Assembly (NCBI RefSeq): GCF_003602235.1
Contig: NZ_QZVS01000084.1
Coordinates: 29,238 to 93,237, forward strand
Source: Cryobacterium melibiosiphilum
GTDB lineage: Bacteria > Actinomycetota > Actinomycetes > Actinomycetales > Microbacteriaceae
Direction of reading: 5' to 3'
Length of the DNA stretch: 64,000 nt
A program made the translations under genes and the position numbers. Within the stretch, counting starts at the first letter, position 1. Each line of letters begins with the position of its first letter. Shown here in pieces: positions 25,253 through 33,656 of the stretch. Under the pieces are notes generated by a model. That model searched no databases and had not been told where the DNA came from. It saw only the letters and a program-made list of their open reading frames with translations.

Positions 25253-27109
25253 GTGAGTTTCACCGCCCCACCCACCTTCACCACCCGCCCCACCCTGCAG
25301 GGAACCTTCGGCATGACCGCGTCCACGCACTGGCTGGCGACGGCGACCGCCCAGGCCGTGCTGGAGCGCGGCGGCAACGCCTTCGACGCGGCCGTCGCCG
25401 GGGCGTTCGTGCTGCACGTGGTCGAACCGCACCTGAACGGGCCCGGCGGCGACATGACCGGAATCTTCGCCACGGCCGCGCACCCCGCCAACCCGATCGT
25501 GCTGATGGGCCAGGGACCGGCGCCGGCCGCCGCGACGCCCGAGCACTACCGCTCTGAGGGCCTCGAGCTCGTACCCGGCTCGGGCGCCCTCGCCGCGGCC
25601 GTGCCCGGCGCGGTCGACGCCTGGCTGGTGCTGCTGCGCGACCACGGCACCTGGGAACTCGAGCCGGTGCTCGCGTTCGCGATCGGGTATGCGCGCCGCG
25701 GGCATCCGGTGCTCGGCGCGGTGTGCCGCACGATCGGAACCGTCAGCGCGCTGTTCGCGGAGCACTGGCCGACCTCGGCGGCGCACTGGATGCCGGGCGG
25801 CCGCGCGCCGGTCGCCGGCGAACTCGTGGTCAACGAGGCCTGGGCGGCGAGCCTGATCCGGCTGCTGCTGGCGGGCACCGGCACCACCCGGGAGGCCCGC
25901 ATCGACGCCGTGCGCCGCGAGTGGCGGGACGGATTCGTGGCCCGCGCGATCGTCGAATTCCAGCAGACGCCGCACCGGCATTCCTCCGGCACCGATCACG
26001 CGGGCGTGATGACGGATGCCGACCTGTCCGCTTTCGAGGCCGGCTATGAGCCCGCGACCACGATCGAATTTCGAGGCCACACCATCGCCAAGACCGGGCC
26101 CTGGGGGCAGGGCCCGGTGCTGCTGCAGATGCTCACGATTCTCGACGGCTTTCCCGACGAGTGCCTCGACCCGTCGACGGCACTCGGAGCGCACACGATC
26201 CTCGAGGCCGAGAAGCTCGCCCTCGCCGACCGGGATACCTATTATGGGGACCCGACCGACGTCGACCCGGCCGAGCGCCCCGTGCCGATCGCGCACCTGC
26301 TCTCCGCCGAGTACGCCGCCGAGCGCCGCGCCCTGATCACCGACCGCGCCTCGCGGGCGTTTAGGCCGGGAACAGTGCCGGGTCACACACCATTCCTGCC
26401 GCCGATGCGCACCGAGTATCGGCCGCCCGCGCGGGCCGGAGTGGGGCATCCGTCGACCGGTGATCTGGCGGCGCAGCAGGCCGGTGTGGGCGAGCCCACG
26501 GTCAGCGACAACGGGGTCACCCGAGGCGACACCTGCCACATCGACGTCGTGGACCGCTGGGGCAACATGGTCTCGGCGACGCCGTCGGGCGGCTGGCTGC
26601 AGTCCTCGCCGTACATGCCTGAGCTCGGATTCTGCCTCGGCACCCGCCTGCAGATGACCTGGCTCGAACCCGGATCACCGTCGACCCTCACGCCCGGCCG
26701 GCGCCCGCGCACGACCCTCACCCCGACCCTGGTGCTGAAAGACGGGGTGCCGGTGACGGCGCTCGGCTCCCCCGGCGGCGACCAGCAAGACCAATGGCAA
26801 CTCCTGTACCTGCTGCGCACCCTGGTCGGCGGGTACACGCCGCAGCAGGCGATCGATGCCCCGGCGTTCCACACGACCTCGTTCCCCGGGTCGTTCTGGC
26901 CGCGCACCTGGACCCCCGGCGGCGCCGAGGTCGAAGACCGCCTCGGTGAGACGGTGATCGCCGAGCTCGAGGAGCGCGGACACGTCGTGACCCGCACCGG
27001 CGACTGGACCCTCGGCCGCCTGTCCAGCGTCGGACTCGACCCGGAGACGGGCGTGATGACCGCGGCCGCCAACCCGCGCGGCGCTCAGGGCTACGCCGCC
27101 GGCCGCTGA
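25253..27109 (+). CDS. Gamma-glutamyltransferase-family Ntn hydrolase (possible oxamate amidohydrolase)
   Basis: A 618-residue GGT-superfamily protein. The N-terminal motif is ASTHWLATATAQAVLERGGNAFDAAVA, with LNGPGGDM. The autoprocessing/catalytic Thr is probably that of GDTCHIDVVDRWGNMVS (near residue 428), and the C-terminal oxyanion block is ALGSPGGDQQ. GTG 25253 is chosen because family homology starts just after it and upstream codons look non-coding; its ribosome site is weak. No signal peptide is seen, so it is cytoplasmic, unlike classical GGT. HpxW of Klebsiella, an oxamate amidohydrolase of uric acid breakdown, belongs to this superfamily. With PucG and an amidase nearby that role is plausible but unproven. 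Confidence 0.82.
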   Translation: MSFTAPPTFTTRPTLQGTFGMTASTHWLATATAQAVLERGGNAFDAAVAGAFVLHVVEPHLNGPGGDMTGIFATAAHPANPIVLMGQGPAPAAATPEHYRSEGLELVPGSGALAAAVPGAVDAWLVLLRDHGTWELEPVLAFAIGYARRGHPVLGAVCRTIGTVSALFAEHWPTSAAHWMPGGRAPVAGELVVNEAWAASLIRLLLAGTGTTREARIDAVRREWRDGFVARAIVEFQQTPHRHSSGTDHAGVMTDADLSAFEAGYEPATTIEFRGHTIAKTGPWGQGPVLLQMLTILDGFPDECLDPSTALGAHTILEAEKLALADRDTYYGDPTDVDPAERPVPIAHLLSAEYAAERRALITDRASRAFRPGTVPGHTPFLPPMRTEYRPPARAGVGHPSTGDLAAQQAGVGEPTVSDNGVTRGDTCHIDVVDRWGNMVSATPSGGWLQSSPYMPELGFCLGTRLQMTWLEPGSPSTLTPGRRPRTTLTPTLVLKDGVPVTALGSPGGDQQDQWQLLYLLRTLVGGYTPQQAIDAPAFHTTSFPGSFWPRTWTPGGAEVEDRLGETVIAELEERGHVVTRTGDWTLGRLSSVGLDPETGVMTAAANPRGAQGYAAGR

Positions 27110-27482
27110 CCTCGTGGCGAGCTCGCCACGAGCTCGCCACGAATGTCGGCCGGTCGCCATCGAACCAGGCGAGCGAAGGGGCCATCTGTGACACTTCATG
27201 CACGAGGTGTCAGAGATGGCCCCTTGAGGCGAAAAATGTCCCGCGAGGTGTCACAAATCGCCCCTTCGGATGCGATCAAGGGGCATTCTGTGACACTTCG
27301 CGAAGGCCAAGGGGCGTTCTGTGACACTTGACGCACGAGGTGTCACAGATTGCCCCTTGGGGCCCAACACCTACCGACGAGGTGTCAGAGACGGCCCCTT
27401 GGCGAGAGGCAGCATCCGCGAAGTGTCAGAAATGGCCCCTCGCCGCCTCGAACGGGCGGCGACGGGGGCCATTCCCGAGCGC
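27110..27482. repeat. Array of inverted GGGGC...TGTGACAC repeats between convergent genes
   Basis: This gap holds about seven units alternating in orientation between 27175 and 27440. Pair one, AAGGGGCCATCTGTGACAC with its near-complement (one mismatch), has a 12-base loop TTCATGCACGAG. Later pairs use GATTT, CATTC, GTTCT, AATCT, CGTCT and CATTT after GGGGC. Just before it, GTGGCGAGCTCGCCAC (27115-27130) is a separate palindrome after the GGT stop. No gene is seen. Confidence 0.8.
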
Positions 27483-27584
27483 TCAGCCGAACAGGGCGGT
27501 CACGCGAGTGAGGGTCTGCACAATCCCGTAGACCAGGGGAATGCCCACGAGCGCCCAGGCGATGGTGATCTTCAGGGTTGTCAC
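27483..27584 (-). CDS. MFS transporter small subunit (33-residue membrane peptide)
   Basis: A very short gene, GTG at 27584 to TGA at 27483. It encodes one hydrophobic helix (IAWALVGIPLVYGIVQTL, residues 8-25) followed by a short Thr/Arg/Phe tail ending LFG. The GTG overlaps the MFS stop codon by four bases (GTGA), a strong sign of translational coupling. Small single-helix proteins following OFA-type transporters are known as an MFS small-subunit family, and the W-x-x-V-x-P-x-x-Y-G pattern fits. It probably associates with the transporter in the membrane. It is too short for standard gene-length cut-offs. Confidence 0.75.
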   Translation of the reverse strand: MTTLKITIAWALVGIPLVYGIVQTLTRVTALFG

Positions 27585-28984
27585 GTGCGGTCTCCAGTCA
27601 TCGCAGGCTGAGCGGATGCGCCGGGTGCGGCATCCGCTTCGTGATAATCACTGTGCACCGGTTTCACGAACAGGTTGGCGACGAAGCCGATCACGAGCAG
27701 ACCGACCATCGTCAGCAGCGCCGGCTGGTAGGCCGCCGCGGTCAGCTCGCCCGGGGTGCCCTGCGCGTCGAGGAACGCGTTGACGATCAGCGGGCCGGCG
27801 ATTCCGGCCGCCGACCAGGCGGTGAGCAGGCGGCCGTGGATGGCGCCGACCTGGAACGTGCCGAACAGGTCACGCAGGTAGGCCGGCACGGTCGCGAATC
27901 CGCCGCCGTAAAACGAGATGATCACGAAGGCGAGCACGACGTAGAGGCCGGTGCTGCTGCCGCCGAAGAGCGCGAGCAGCAGGTACAGCACGGTTCCGGC
28001 GCCGAGGTACATCATGTAGATGTTCTTGCGGCCGGTCTTGTCCGAGGTGGCCGACCAGGCGAAACGGCCGCCCATGTTGGCGATCGACAGCAGCCCGACG
28101 AAGCCGCTCGCGACGGCGGCGGTGACCAGCGAGGTGCCGTCCCCCTGGCGGAAGAAGTCCTGGATCATCGGGGCGGCCTGCTCGAGGATGCCGATGCCGG
28201 CGGTCACGTTGCAGAACAGTACGATCCAGACCAGCCAGAACTGGCGGGTGCGAATCGCGTTGCGTGCGGAGACGTGGTTGCTCGTGACGAGGGCCTTGAC
28301 CTTGATGGTGCTCGGGTCGAAGCCCTTCGGGGTCCAGCCTGCGGCGGGCACCTTGATCGTGAACGCGCCGAACATCATGTAGGCGAGGTAGAGCACACCG
28401 AGGGTGAGGAAGAGTTTGCCCACGGCGTCGCCGCTGGCGACCCAGTCGGCCGCGCCGGAATTGGGGTCGTAGAAGGCGAGCAGCGCGGTGGACACCGGGC
28501 TGGCGATGAGGGCGCCGCCACCGAAGCCCATGATGGCCATGCCGGTCGCGAGTCCCGGGCGGTCGGGGAACCATTTGATCAGCGTCGACACCGGCGAGAT
28601 GTAGCCGATGCCGAGGCCGATACCGCCGATGAAGCCGTAGCCGAGGTAGACGAGCCAGAGCTGGTTGCTGAAGATGCCGAGCGAGCCGACGAGAAAGCCG
28701 CCCGACCAGAACAGGGCCGCGACGAACATCGCCTTGCGGGGGCCGTTGGTGTCGACCCAGGTGCCCATGATCGCGGCGGACAGCCCGAGCATGACGATGG
28801 CGATCGAGAAGATCACGCCGATCTGGGTCAGGCTCGCGTCGAAGTGTTCCACGAGGGCGGTCTTGTAGACACTCGTCGCGTAGGCCTGGCCGATGCACAG
28901 GTGCACGGCGAGGGCGGCCGGCGGAATAAGCCAGCGGTTGAATCCGGGTGGGGCGATGGTGCGGTCACGGGCAAGCCAACTCAT
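27581..28984 (-). CDS. OFA-family MFS transporter (oxalate/formate antiporter-like)
   Basis: A 467-residue major facilitator with about twelve membrane segments. The N-terminus (IPPAALAVHLCIGQAYATSVYKT), WVDTNGPRKAM and GIGLGIGYISPVSTLIKWFPDRPGLATGMAIMGFGGGA are typical of the oxalate:formate antiporter family. The family exchanges or imports carboxylates; members also move pyruvate or lactate, so the substrate is not settled. ATG 28984 follows GAGGACCCC. The gene is coupled to the small subunit downstream and divergent from the formate dehydrogenase gene, 164 bp away, which supports formate or oxalate as cargo. Confidence 0.83.
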   Translation of the reverse strand: MSWLARDRTIAPPGFNRWLIPPAALAVHLCIGQAYATSVYKTALVEHFDASLTQIGVIFSIAIVMLGLSAAIMGTWVDTNGPRKAMFVAALFWSGGFLVGSLGIFSNQLWLVYLGYGFIGGIGLGIGYISPVSTLIKWFPDRPGLATGMAIMGFGGGALIASPVSTALLAFYDPNSGAADWVASGDAVGKLFLTLGVLYLAYMMFGAFTIKVPAAGWTPKGFDPSTIKVKALVTSNHVSARNAIRTRQFWLVWIVLFCNVTAGIGILEQAAPMIQDFFRQGDGTSLVTAAVASGFVGLLSIANMGGRFAWSATSDKTGRKNIYMMYLGAGTVLYLLLALFGGSSTGLYVVLAFVIISFYGGGFATVPAYLRDLFGTFQVGAIHGRLLTAWSAAGIAGPLIVNAFLDAQGTPGELTAAAYQPALLTMVGLLVIGFVANLFVKPVHSDYHEADAAPGASAQPAMTGDRT

Positions 28985-29148
28985 GGGGTCCTCGTGCCTG
29001 CTTCGTTACAGGCTTCGTTCAGGAGCGGCACTGGTGGCGCCGCACGGGTAGGGGCAACCTTACGTGCAATCAGCTCTTTCCTTCGGCAGGGCGGCGCGGC
29101 GGACGGGCACGGTTCGTGATTCCCAGCCTTTGCAGGCAGGATGAAGTC

Positions 29149-31464
29149 ATGAAACGCCCAGCACCGGTTGAAGATATCAATGAAGACAATCTCGTCGTCA
29201 CCACACCCAAGACGCACGCCGCCGGCCTCGAGGCCGTCGTCGTGGCACTGGACCGGGGCATCGCCCAGGCCGGCCTCAGTCGCACGGCCCGCTCCCTGCT
29301 GCGGCTGAACCAGCGCGACGGCACCGACTGCCCCGGATGCGCGTGGCCGGAGTCCCAGGGACACCGCAAGACCGCAGAGTTCTGCGAAAACGGCGCGAAG
29401 GCCGTCGCCGAAGAGAGCACCCTGCGCACCGTGGGCCCCGAGTTCTGGGCGGAGCACTCCATTGAAGAACTCGCCACGAAGACCGAGTACTGGCTCGGCA
29501 ACCAGGGGCGCATCTCGCATCCGGTGGTGATTCGCCCCGGTGACACCCACTACTCCCAGATCAGCTGGAACGACGCCTTCGAACTCGTCGGCGAAGCGAT
29601 CCGCGCCACCACGCCCGACCGCACCGTGTTCTACACCTCGGGCCGCACCGCCAATGAGTCGGCGTTCATGTACCAGCTGTTCGCCCGGTCGATCGGCACG
29701 AACAACCTGCCCGACTGCTCGAACATGTGCCACGAGTCCTCCGGCTCGGCCCTCAACCCCACGATCGGTATCGGCAAGGGCACCGTCTCGCTCGAAGACA
29801 TCCACAACGCCGAGCTGATCTTCGTCGTCGGCCAGAACCCCGGCACCAACCACCCCCGCATGCTCTCGGCCCTCGCCGACTGCAAGGCCAACGGCGGCAA
29901 GATCGTCGCCGTGAACCCGCTGCCCGAGGCCGGACTGTTCAACTTTCGCGACCCGCAGACCCCGACCGGCGTTGTCGGCAAGGGTGTCGACCTCGCCGAC
30001 GAATTTTTGCAGATCAAGGTCGGCGCCGACCTCGCCCTGTTCCAGGCGCTCGGCCACCTGCTGCTCGAAGAAGAGGAGCGCGTTCCCGGCTCTGTCGTCG
30101 ACCACGAGTTCGTCGCCGCGAACACCGACGGGATCGACGCCTACCGCGCCGCCCGCAAGACCATCGACTGGGAGGAGACCGAGGCCGCCACCGGGCTCTC
30201 CCGCCTGGAGATCGCCACGGTCGCCCAGATGATGGTCGCCTCGAAGGCAACCATCATCTGCTGGGCCCTCGGCCTCACCCAGCAGCCGCACTCGGTCAAC
30301 ACCCTGAAAGAAATCATCAACCTGCTCTTGCTGCAGGGCAACTTCGGCAAGCCGGGCGCCGGCGCCTGCCCGGTGCGTGGGCACTCCAACGTGCAGGGCG
30401 ACCGCACGATGGGCGTCTGGGAAAAACCACACGAGTGGATGCTGGCCGCCCTCGACGCCGAGTTCGGCATCGAGTCGCCGCGGGGGCACGGCCTCGATTC
30501 CGTTGACACGGTCGACGCCTTCGAGAACGACAATGTCGACGTGTTTGTCTCGATGGGCGGAAACTTCGCGCTCGCCTGCTCCGACACCGTGCTGCTCGAA
30601 GCGGCGATGCAGCGGGTCGGCCTCACCGTGAGCGTGTCGACGAAGCCCAACCGCTCCCACGTCATGCACGGCCTCACGTCGTTGATCCTGCCGACGCTCG
30701 GCCGCACGGACACCGACGACAAGCATCCGTCTGGCCGACAGGTTCTGTCGGTGGAGGACTCGATGTCGGTCGTTCGCACCACGCAGGGGCGTCTCGAGCC
30801 GGTGTCGGACCATCTGCTCGCCGAACCGGTGATCATCGCCCGCATGGCCGCCGCGACCCTCGGTGACGATCACCCGGTCGACTGGAAGGCCATGTCCGAG
30901 GACTACGACGTGGTGCGTGACCACATCAGCCGGGTGCTGCCCGGTTTCGACGACTTCAATGCCCGACTCAAGACCAAGAACGGATTCGTGCTGCCGAACC
31001 CGCCGCGGGACAGCCGCAGTTTCGCGACGGACATCGGCCTGGCCCGGTTCACGGTCAGCCCGCTCGAGTATCTCACTCCCCCGCCCGGCCACCTGATCTT
31101 GCAGACCATGCGCAGCCACGACCAGTACAACACCACCTTCTACGGGCTCGATGACCGCTACCGGGGCATCAAGGACGGCCGCCGCGTGATCTTGATCCAC
31201 GAGGACGACCTCACCGAGATGGGCTTCGCCGATCGCGACCTGGTCGACGTGATCAGCACCTTCCAGGGCTCCGAGCGCCGGGCTGACAAGTTCCGGCTCG
31301 TCGCGTATCCCACGCCCCGCGGGTGCGCCGCGGCGTACTTCCCCGAGGCGAACGCACTCATGCACCGCGAGCTGGTGGCGCGGGAGTCGAACACGCCCGG
31401 CTATAAGGCGATGTCGGTGCGGTTCGTCGCGCACGAGAGCCACAGCGCGCCTCAGCTGAGCTGA
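29149..31464 (+). CDS. FdhF/YdeP-type molybdopterin oxidoreductase (formate dehydrogenase-like)
   Basis: A 771-residue protein of the DMSO-reductase superfamily. The N-terminal CPGCAWPES (Cys61/Cys64) is the YdeP-type signature. SNMCHESSG holds a cysteine (Cys194) at a likely metal-ligand position; no in-frame UGA selenocysteine codon is needed. FVVGQNPGTNHPRM, PVRGHSNVQGDRT and the C-terminal domain with MRSHDQYNTTFYGLDDRYRG follow. It would oxidise formate or a similar small substrate with bis-MGD cofactor; YdeP homologues are poorly characterised. ATG 29149 is in frame after a short out-of-frame ATG. FdhD, which sulfurates such cofactors, is encoded convergently right after it. Confidence 0.83.
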   Translation: MKRPAPVEDINEDNLVVTTPKTHAAGLEAVVVALDRGIAQAGLSRTARSLLRLNQRDGTDCPGCAWPESQGHRKTAEFCENGAKAVAEESTLRTVGPEFWAEHSIEELATKTEYWLGNQGRISHPVVIRPGDTHYSQISWNDAFELVGEAIRATTPDRTVFYTSGRTANESAFMYQLFARSIGTNNLPDCSNMCHESSGSALNPTIGIGKGTVSLEDIHNAELIFVVGQNPGTNHPRMLSALADCKANGGKIVAVNPLPEAGLFNFRDPQTPTGVVGKGVDLADEFLQIKVGADLALFQALGHLLLEEEERVPGSVVDHEFVAANTDGIDAYRAARKTIDWEETEAATGLSRLEIATVAQMMVASKATIICWALGLTQQPHSVNTLKEIINLLLLQGNFGKPGAGACPVRGHSNVQGDRTMGVWEKPHEWMLAALDAEFGIESPRGHGLDSVDTVDAFENDNVDVFVSMGGNFALACSDTVLLEAAMQRVGLTVSVSTKPNRSHVMHGLTSLILPTLGRTDTDDKHPSGRQVLSVEDSMSVVRTTQGRLEPVSDHLLAEPVIIARMAAATLGDDHPVDWKAMSEDYDVVRDHISRVLPGFDDFNARLKTKNGFVLPNPPRDSRSFATDIGLARFTVSPLEYLTPPPGHLILQTMRSHDQYNTTFYGLDDRYRGIKDGRRVILIHEDDLTEMGFADRDLVDVISTFQGSERRADKFRLVAYPTPRGCAAAYFPEANALMHRELVARESNTPGYKAMSVRFVAHESHSAPQLS

Positions 31465-31472
31465 TCGGGCAG

Positions 31473-31502
31473 CCGGGGCCGCAGCAGGAGCTGCGGCCCC
31501 GG
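31473..31502. terminator. Bidirectional terminator hairpin
   Basis: CCGGGGCCGCAG and CTGCGGCCCCGG form a perfect 12-bp GC-rich stem with a 6-base loop (CAGGAG), ending a few bases before TCCTTT on the plus strand. It lies in the 44-bp gap between the convergent formate dehydrogenase and fdhD genes. Confidence 0.8.
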
Positions 31503-31508
31503 AGTCCT

Positions 31509-32360
31509 TTACTCCGTGAGAGCCGGCGCGAGTTCGGTGATGCGCTCGCCGCCGGAGTAGATCACCATCGAGTCGCCGCGCAGAAACCCGACCAGGGTCA
31601 TGCCGACCTCGGTGGCGAATTCGGCGGCGAGTGACGACGGTGCCGACACCGCGGCGAGCACCGGGATGCCCGCCATCAGGGCTTTCTGCGTCAGTTCGAA
31701 GCTCGCGCGGCTCGAGACCATGAGCACCGTGCCGGTCAGCGGCAGCAGGCCTTCGGTGAGGGCCCAGCCGATGACCTTGTCGACGGCGTTGTGCCGGCCG
31801 ACGTCTTCGCGCAGCACGAGCAGCTCGCCGGTCGCGCCGTCGAACAGGCCTGCCGCGTGGATGCCGCCGGTCTTCTCGAACACCGACTGTCCGGCCCGCA
31901 GGCGGTCGGGAAAGGTCGTGAGCCGCTCGGCGTCGAGTTGCAGTTGATCGTCGCGCACCTCGAACGAGGACTTCGTGCGCACCATGTCGATGCTGGATTT
32001 GCCGCACAGGCCGCACGAGCTGGTCGTGAGCAGGTTGCGTTCGAGGCTCGGCGCCGGCGGTGTGACGCCGTGGCCCAGCGTCACGTCGAGCACATTGTAG
32101 GTGTTGACGCCGTCTTCAGTCGCGCCGGCGCAGTACCGCGCGGTGTTGAAGTCGTCGCTGTGCGCGATGACGCCCTCGGAGACGAGGAACCCGGCGGCCA
32201 GTTCGAAGTCATGGCCGGGAGTGCGCATCGTGACTGCGAGCGAACGGCCCTGCACGCGAATCTCCAGCGGCTCCTCGACGGCCAGCACGTCTTCGTTGGG
32301 GATTCGGCGTTGGCCAACGGTCAGCCGGGTGATTTTGCGTCGCACCGTGATTCTGCTCAT
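31509..32360 (-). CDS. fdhD: Formate dehydrogenase accessory sulfurtransferase FdhD
   Basis: A 283-residue FdhD that carries sulfur from a cysteine desulfurase to the molybdenum cofactor of formate dehydrogenases. The functional loop CGLCGK (Cys116 and Cys119) is present, with upstream EEPLEIRV and TMRTPGHDFELAAGFL, and downstream REDVGRHNAVDKVIGW. Its convergent position to the FdhF/YdeP gene strongly links the two and is the best evidence that the enzyme is a formate dehydrogenase-type protein. No strong ribosome site is seen before the ATG. Confidence 0.93.
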   Translation of the reverse strand: MSRITVRRKITRLTVGQRRIPNEDVLAVEEPLEIRVQGRSLAVTMRTPGHDFELAAGFLVSEGVIAHSDDFNTARYCAGATEDGVNTYNVLDVTLGHGVTPPAPSLERNLLTTSSCGLCGKSSIDMVRTKSSFEVRDDQLQLDAERLTTFPDRLRAGQSVFEKTGGIHAAGLFDGATGELLVLREDVGRHNAVDKVIGWALTEGLLPLTGTVLMVSSRASFELTQKALMAGIPVLAAVSAPSSLAAEFATEVGMTLVGFLRGDSMVIYSGGERITELAPALTE

Positions 32361-32418
32361 CCCAAAATTGTGCCACGGTGTGGCCGAACGTGTCGTGTGA
32401 GCCCTGCCGCAGCATCCG

Positions 32419-33033
32419 TCATGCGGTGAGGTCGGGGCGAGACGCGCCGACCTCAGACCGCACCCGGTCGATCACGTCGGTGACGACGCTGCTGTCACCT
32501 GCGACGGATGCGCGGCGGGCGAAGCCGGGCCAGTCCCCCGCTCCGGCTCGCAGGGCGCGCAGCGGCGAGAGCAGGGCGGCGCGGGCCAGCCAGGGGTCGT
32601 CCCGCGCCCACCGGTCGAGGGCGAGGTCGGCGCGCACCTGGTCTCGCCGGTCAAGGCCCTCGCGCAGCGGGCCGATCACGTCGATCGCGAGCGGGTCGAC
32701 GAGGGCGGCCAGGCGCGCGTCGCGCACGAAGCCCTCGATGCGGGTGAGGTCGGTGCCGATCAGCCTCGACACGTTTGCCTGCAACAAGACGACGGATGCG
32801 AGGCGCCGCTCGAATACGGGCTCCCGCCACAGCTCAGAGCTCAGTGCCGTGATGTCGTCGTGCGACATTCCCGGGTATTTCCGGGCCAGGTCACGCACGG
32901 TGCCGCGCACCGCCCCGACCGAGGCGCCGTAGAAGCGCAGGTCGCTGTGCAGGCGCTCCTGGTCGTCGGCCGCGCGGTACTCGGAGCCCTCGTCCCGCAG
33001 CGTGGAATCCACGAAGTCGCCGGCGTCAGTCAT
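32419..33033 (-). CDS. AlkD-like DNA alkylation repair protein
   Basis: A 204-residue, Ala/Arg/Leu-rich helical protein. The segment RFYGASVGAVRGTVRDLARKYPG followed by LSSELWREPVFERRLASVVLLQ matches the start of HEAT-like-repeat AlkD DNA glycosylases, which remove alkylated bases. It is a little shorter than typical AlkD and I cannot assign the catalytic Asp/Trp residues by eye. ATG 33033 is chosen as the point where family homology begins; the frame extends far upstream through low-complexity DNA. It stands alone, with a repeat-filled gap upstream. Confidence 0.7.
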   Translation of the reverse strand: MTDAGDFVDSTLRDEGSEYRAADDQERLHSDLRFYGASVGAVRGTVRDLARKYPGMSHDDITALSSELWREPVFERRLASVVLLQANVSRLIGTDLTRIEGFVRDARLAALVDPLAIDVIGPLREGLDRRDQVRADLALDRWARDDPWLARAALLSPLRALRAGAGDWPGFARRASVAGDSSVVTDVIDRVRSEVGASRPDLTA

Positions 33034-33656
33034 CCGTCTATTCTCTCCGAGCCCGCTGAGTCGCGATACCGGCGTGTAGCGCCGCACCTTTCCCGTGCCG
33101 TTCGACGGTGTTGGGCACCGGTTTCTCGGTATCGACCCCGCGGCCCCTGTCGCCCCCTGTCGCCCCCGACCATAGGCACAACCACAACCACAACCACAAC
33201 CAGTGTCCCTGCCGCCCGCACAACCGGCTCGTGCGCTCGAAAGCTGCGCGCGCGCCGCGCCTAGAACGTACACCTCGTTATGCGCCGCAAAACTGCTTGT
33301 GCGCCTCAAACCTGCACCGCGCCTCACCCATGCGCCCGAAAACTGCTCGTGCGCTTGGCCTGCCAGGCGCACGAGCAGTTTTCGGGCGCACGAACGATCA
33401 GGAGTGCCGGTTGCGGGCGCACGTGCAGCTAATGGGCGCACCAGGGAGTGCACTGTTCGAGCGCACAAGCAGCTTTCCCACGCCCGTGTCGACAAGCTCG
33501 ACAACCGGGCTTCCCGCCGCACAACGCGGTGCACCGTACGGGCGCACCAGCAGCTTTTCCGCGCACCAGCGTGCCGAGTCGGCGCACGTGTCGACAAGCT
33601 CGACAACCGGGCGTTCCGCCGCACACAGGCCGCCGCACACAGGCCGAAGCAGCGGG
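33034..33656. repeat. 623-bp repeat-rich gap (GCGCACNAGCAG family, ACAACC microsatellite, GTGTCGACAAGCTCGACAAC pair)
   Basis: No convincing gene is present. Features in order: about four ACAACC hexamers at 33178-33203; several copies, both orientations, of GCGCACGAGCAGTTTTCGGG-like units between about 33290 and 33570; a perfect hairpin at 33331-33390; and two copies of GTGTCGACAAGCTCGACAAC (about 33487 and 33589), each followed by CGGGC and a CCGCCGCACA-type tail. Codon patterns in apparent open frames look like repeat translation. Confidence 0.75.
33331..33390. repeat. Perfect 24-bp inverted repeat with 12-nt loop
   Basis: The arms 33331-33354 and 33367-33390 are exact reverse complements. 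The 12-base loop itself contains TGGC-CT-GCCA, so with one T-G wobble the stem could extend almost to the tip. It is the core of the second repeat family. Confidence 0.8.

Noticed and set aside
28981..32016. A 1011-codon open frame antisense to the formate dehydrogenase gene
   Set aside because: High-GC antisense shadow. The plus-strand protein has clear molybdopterin-oxidoreductase motifs throughout.
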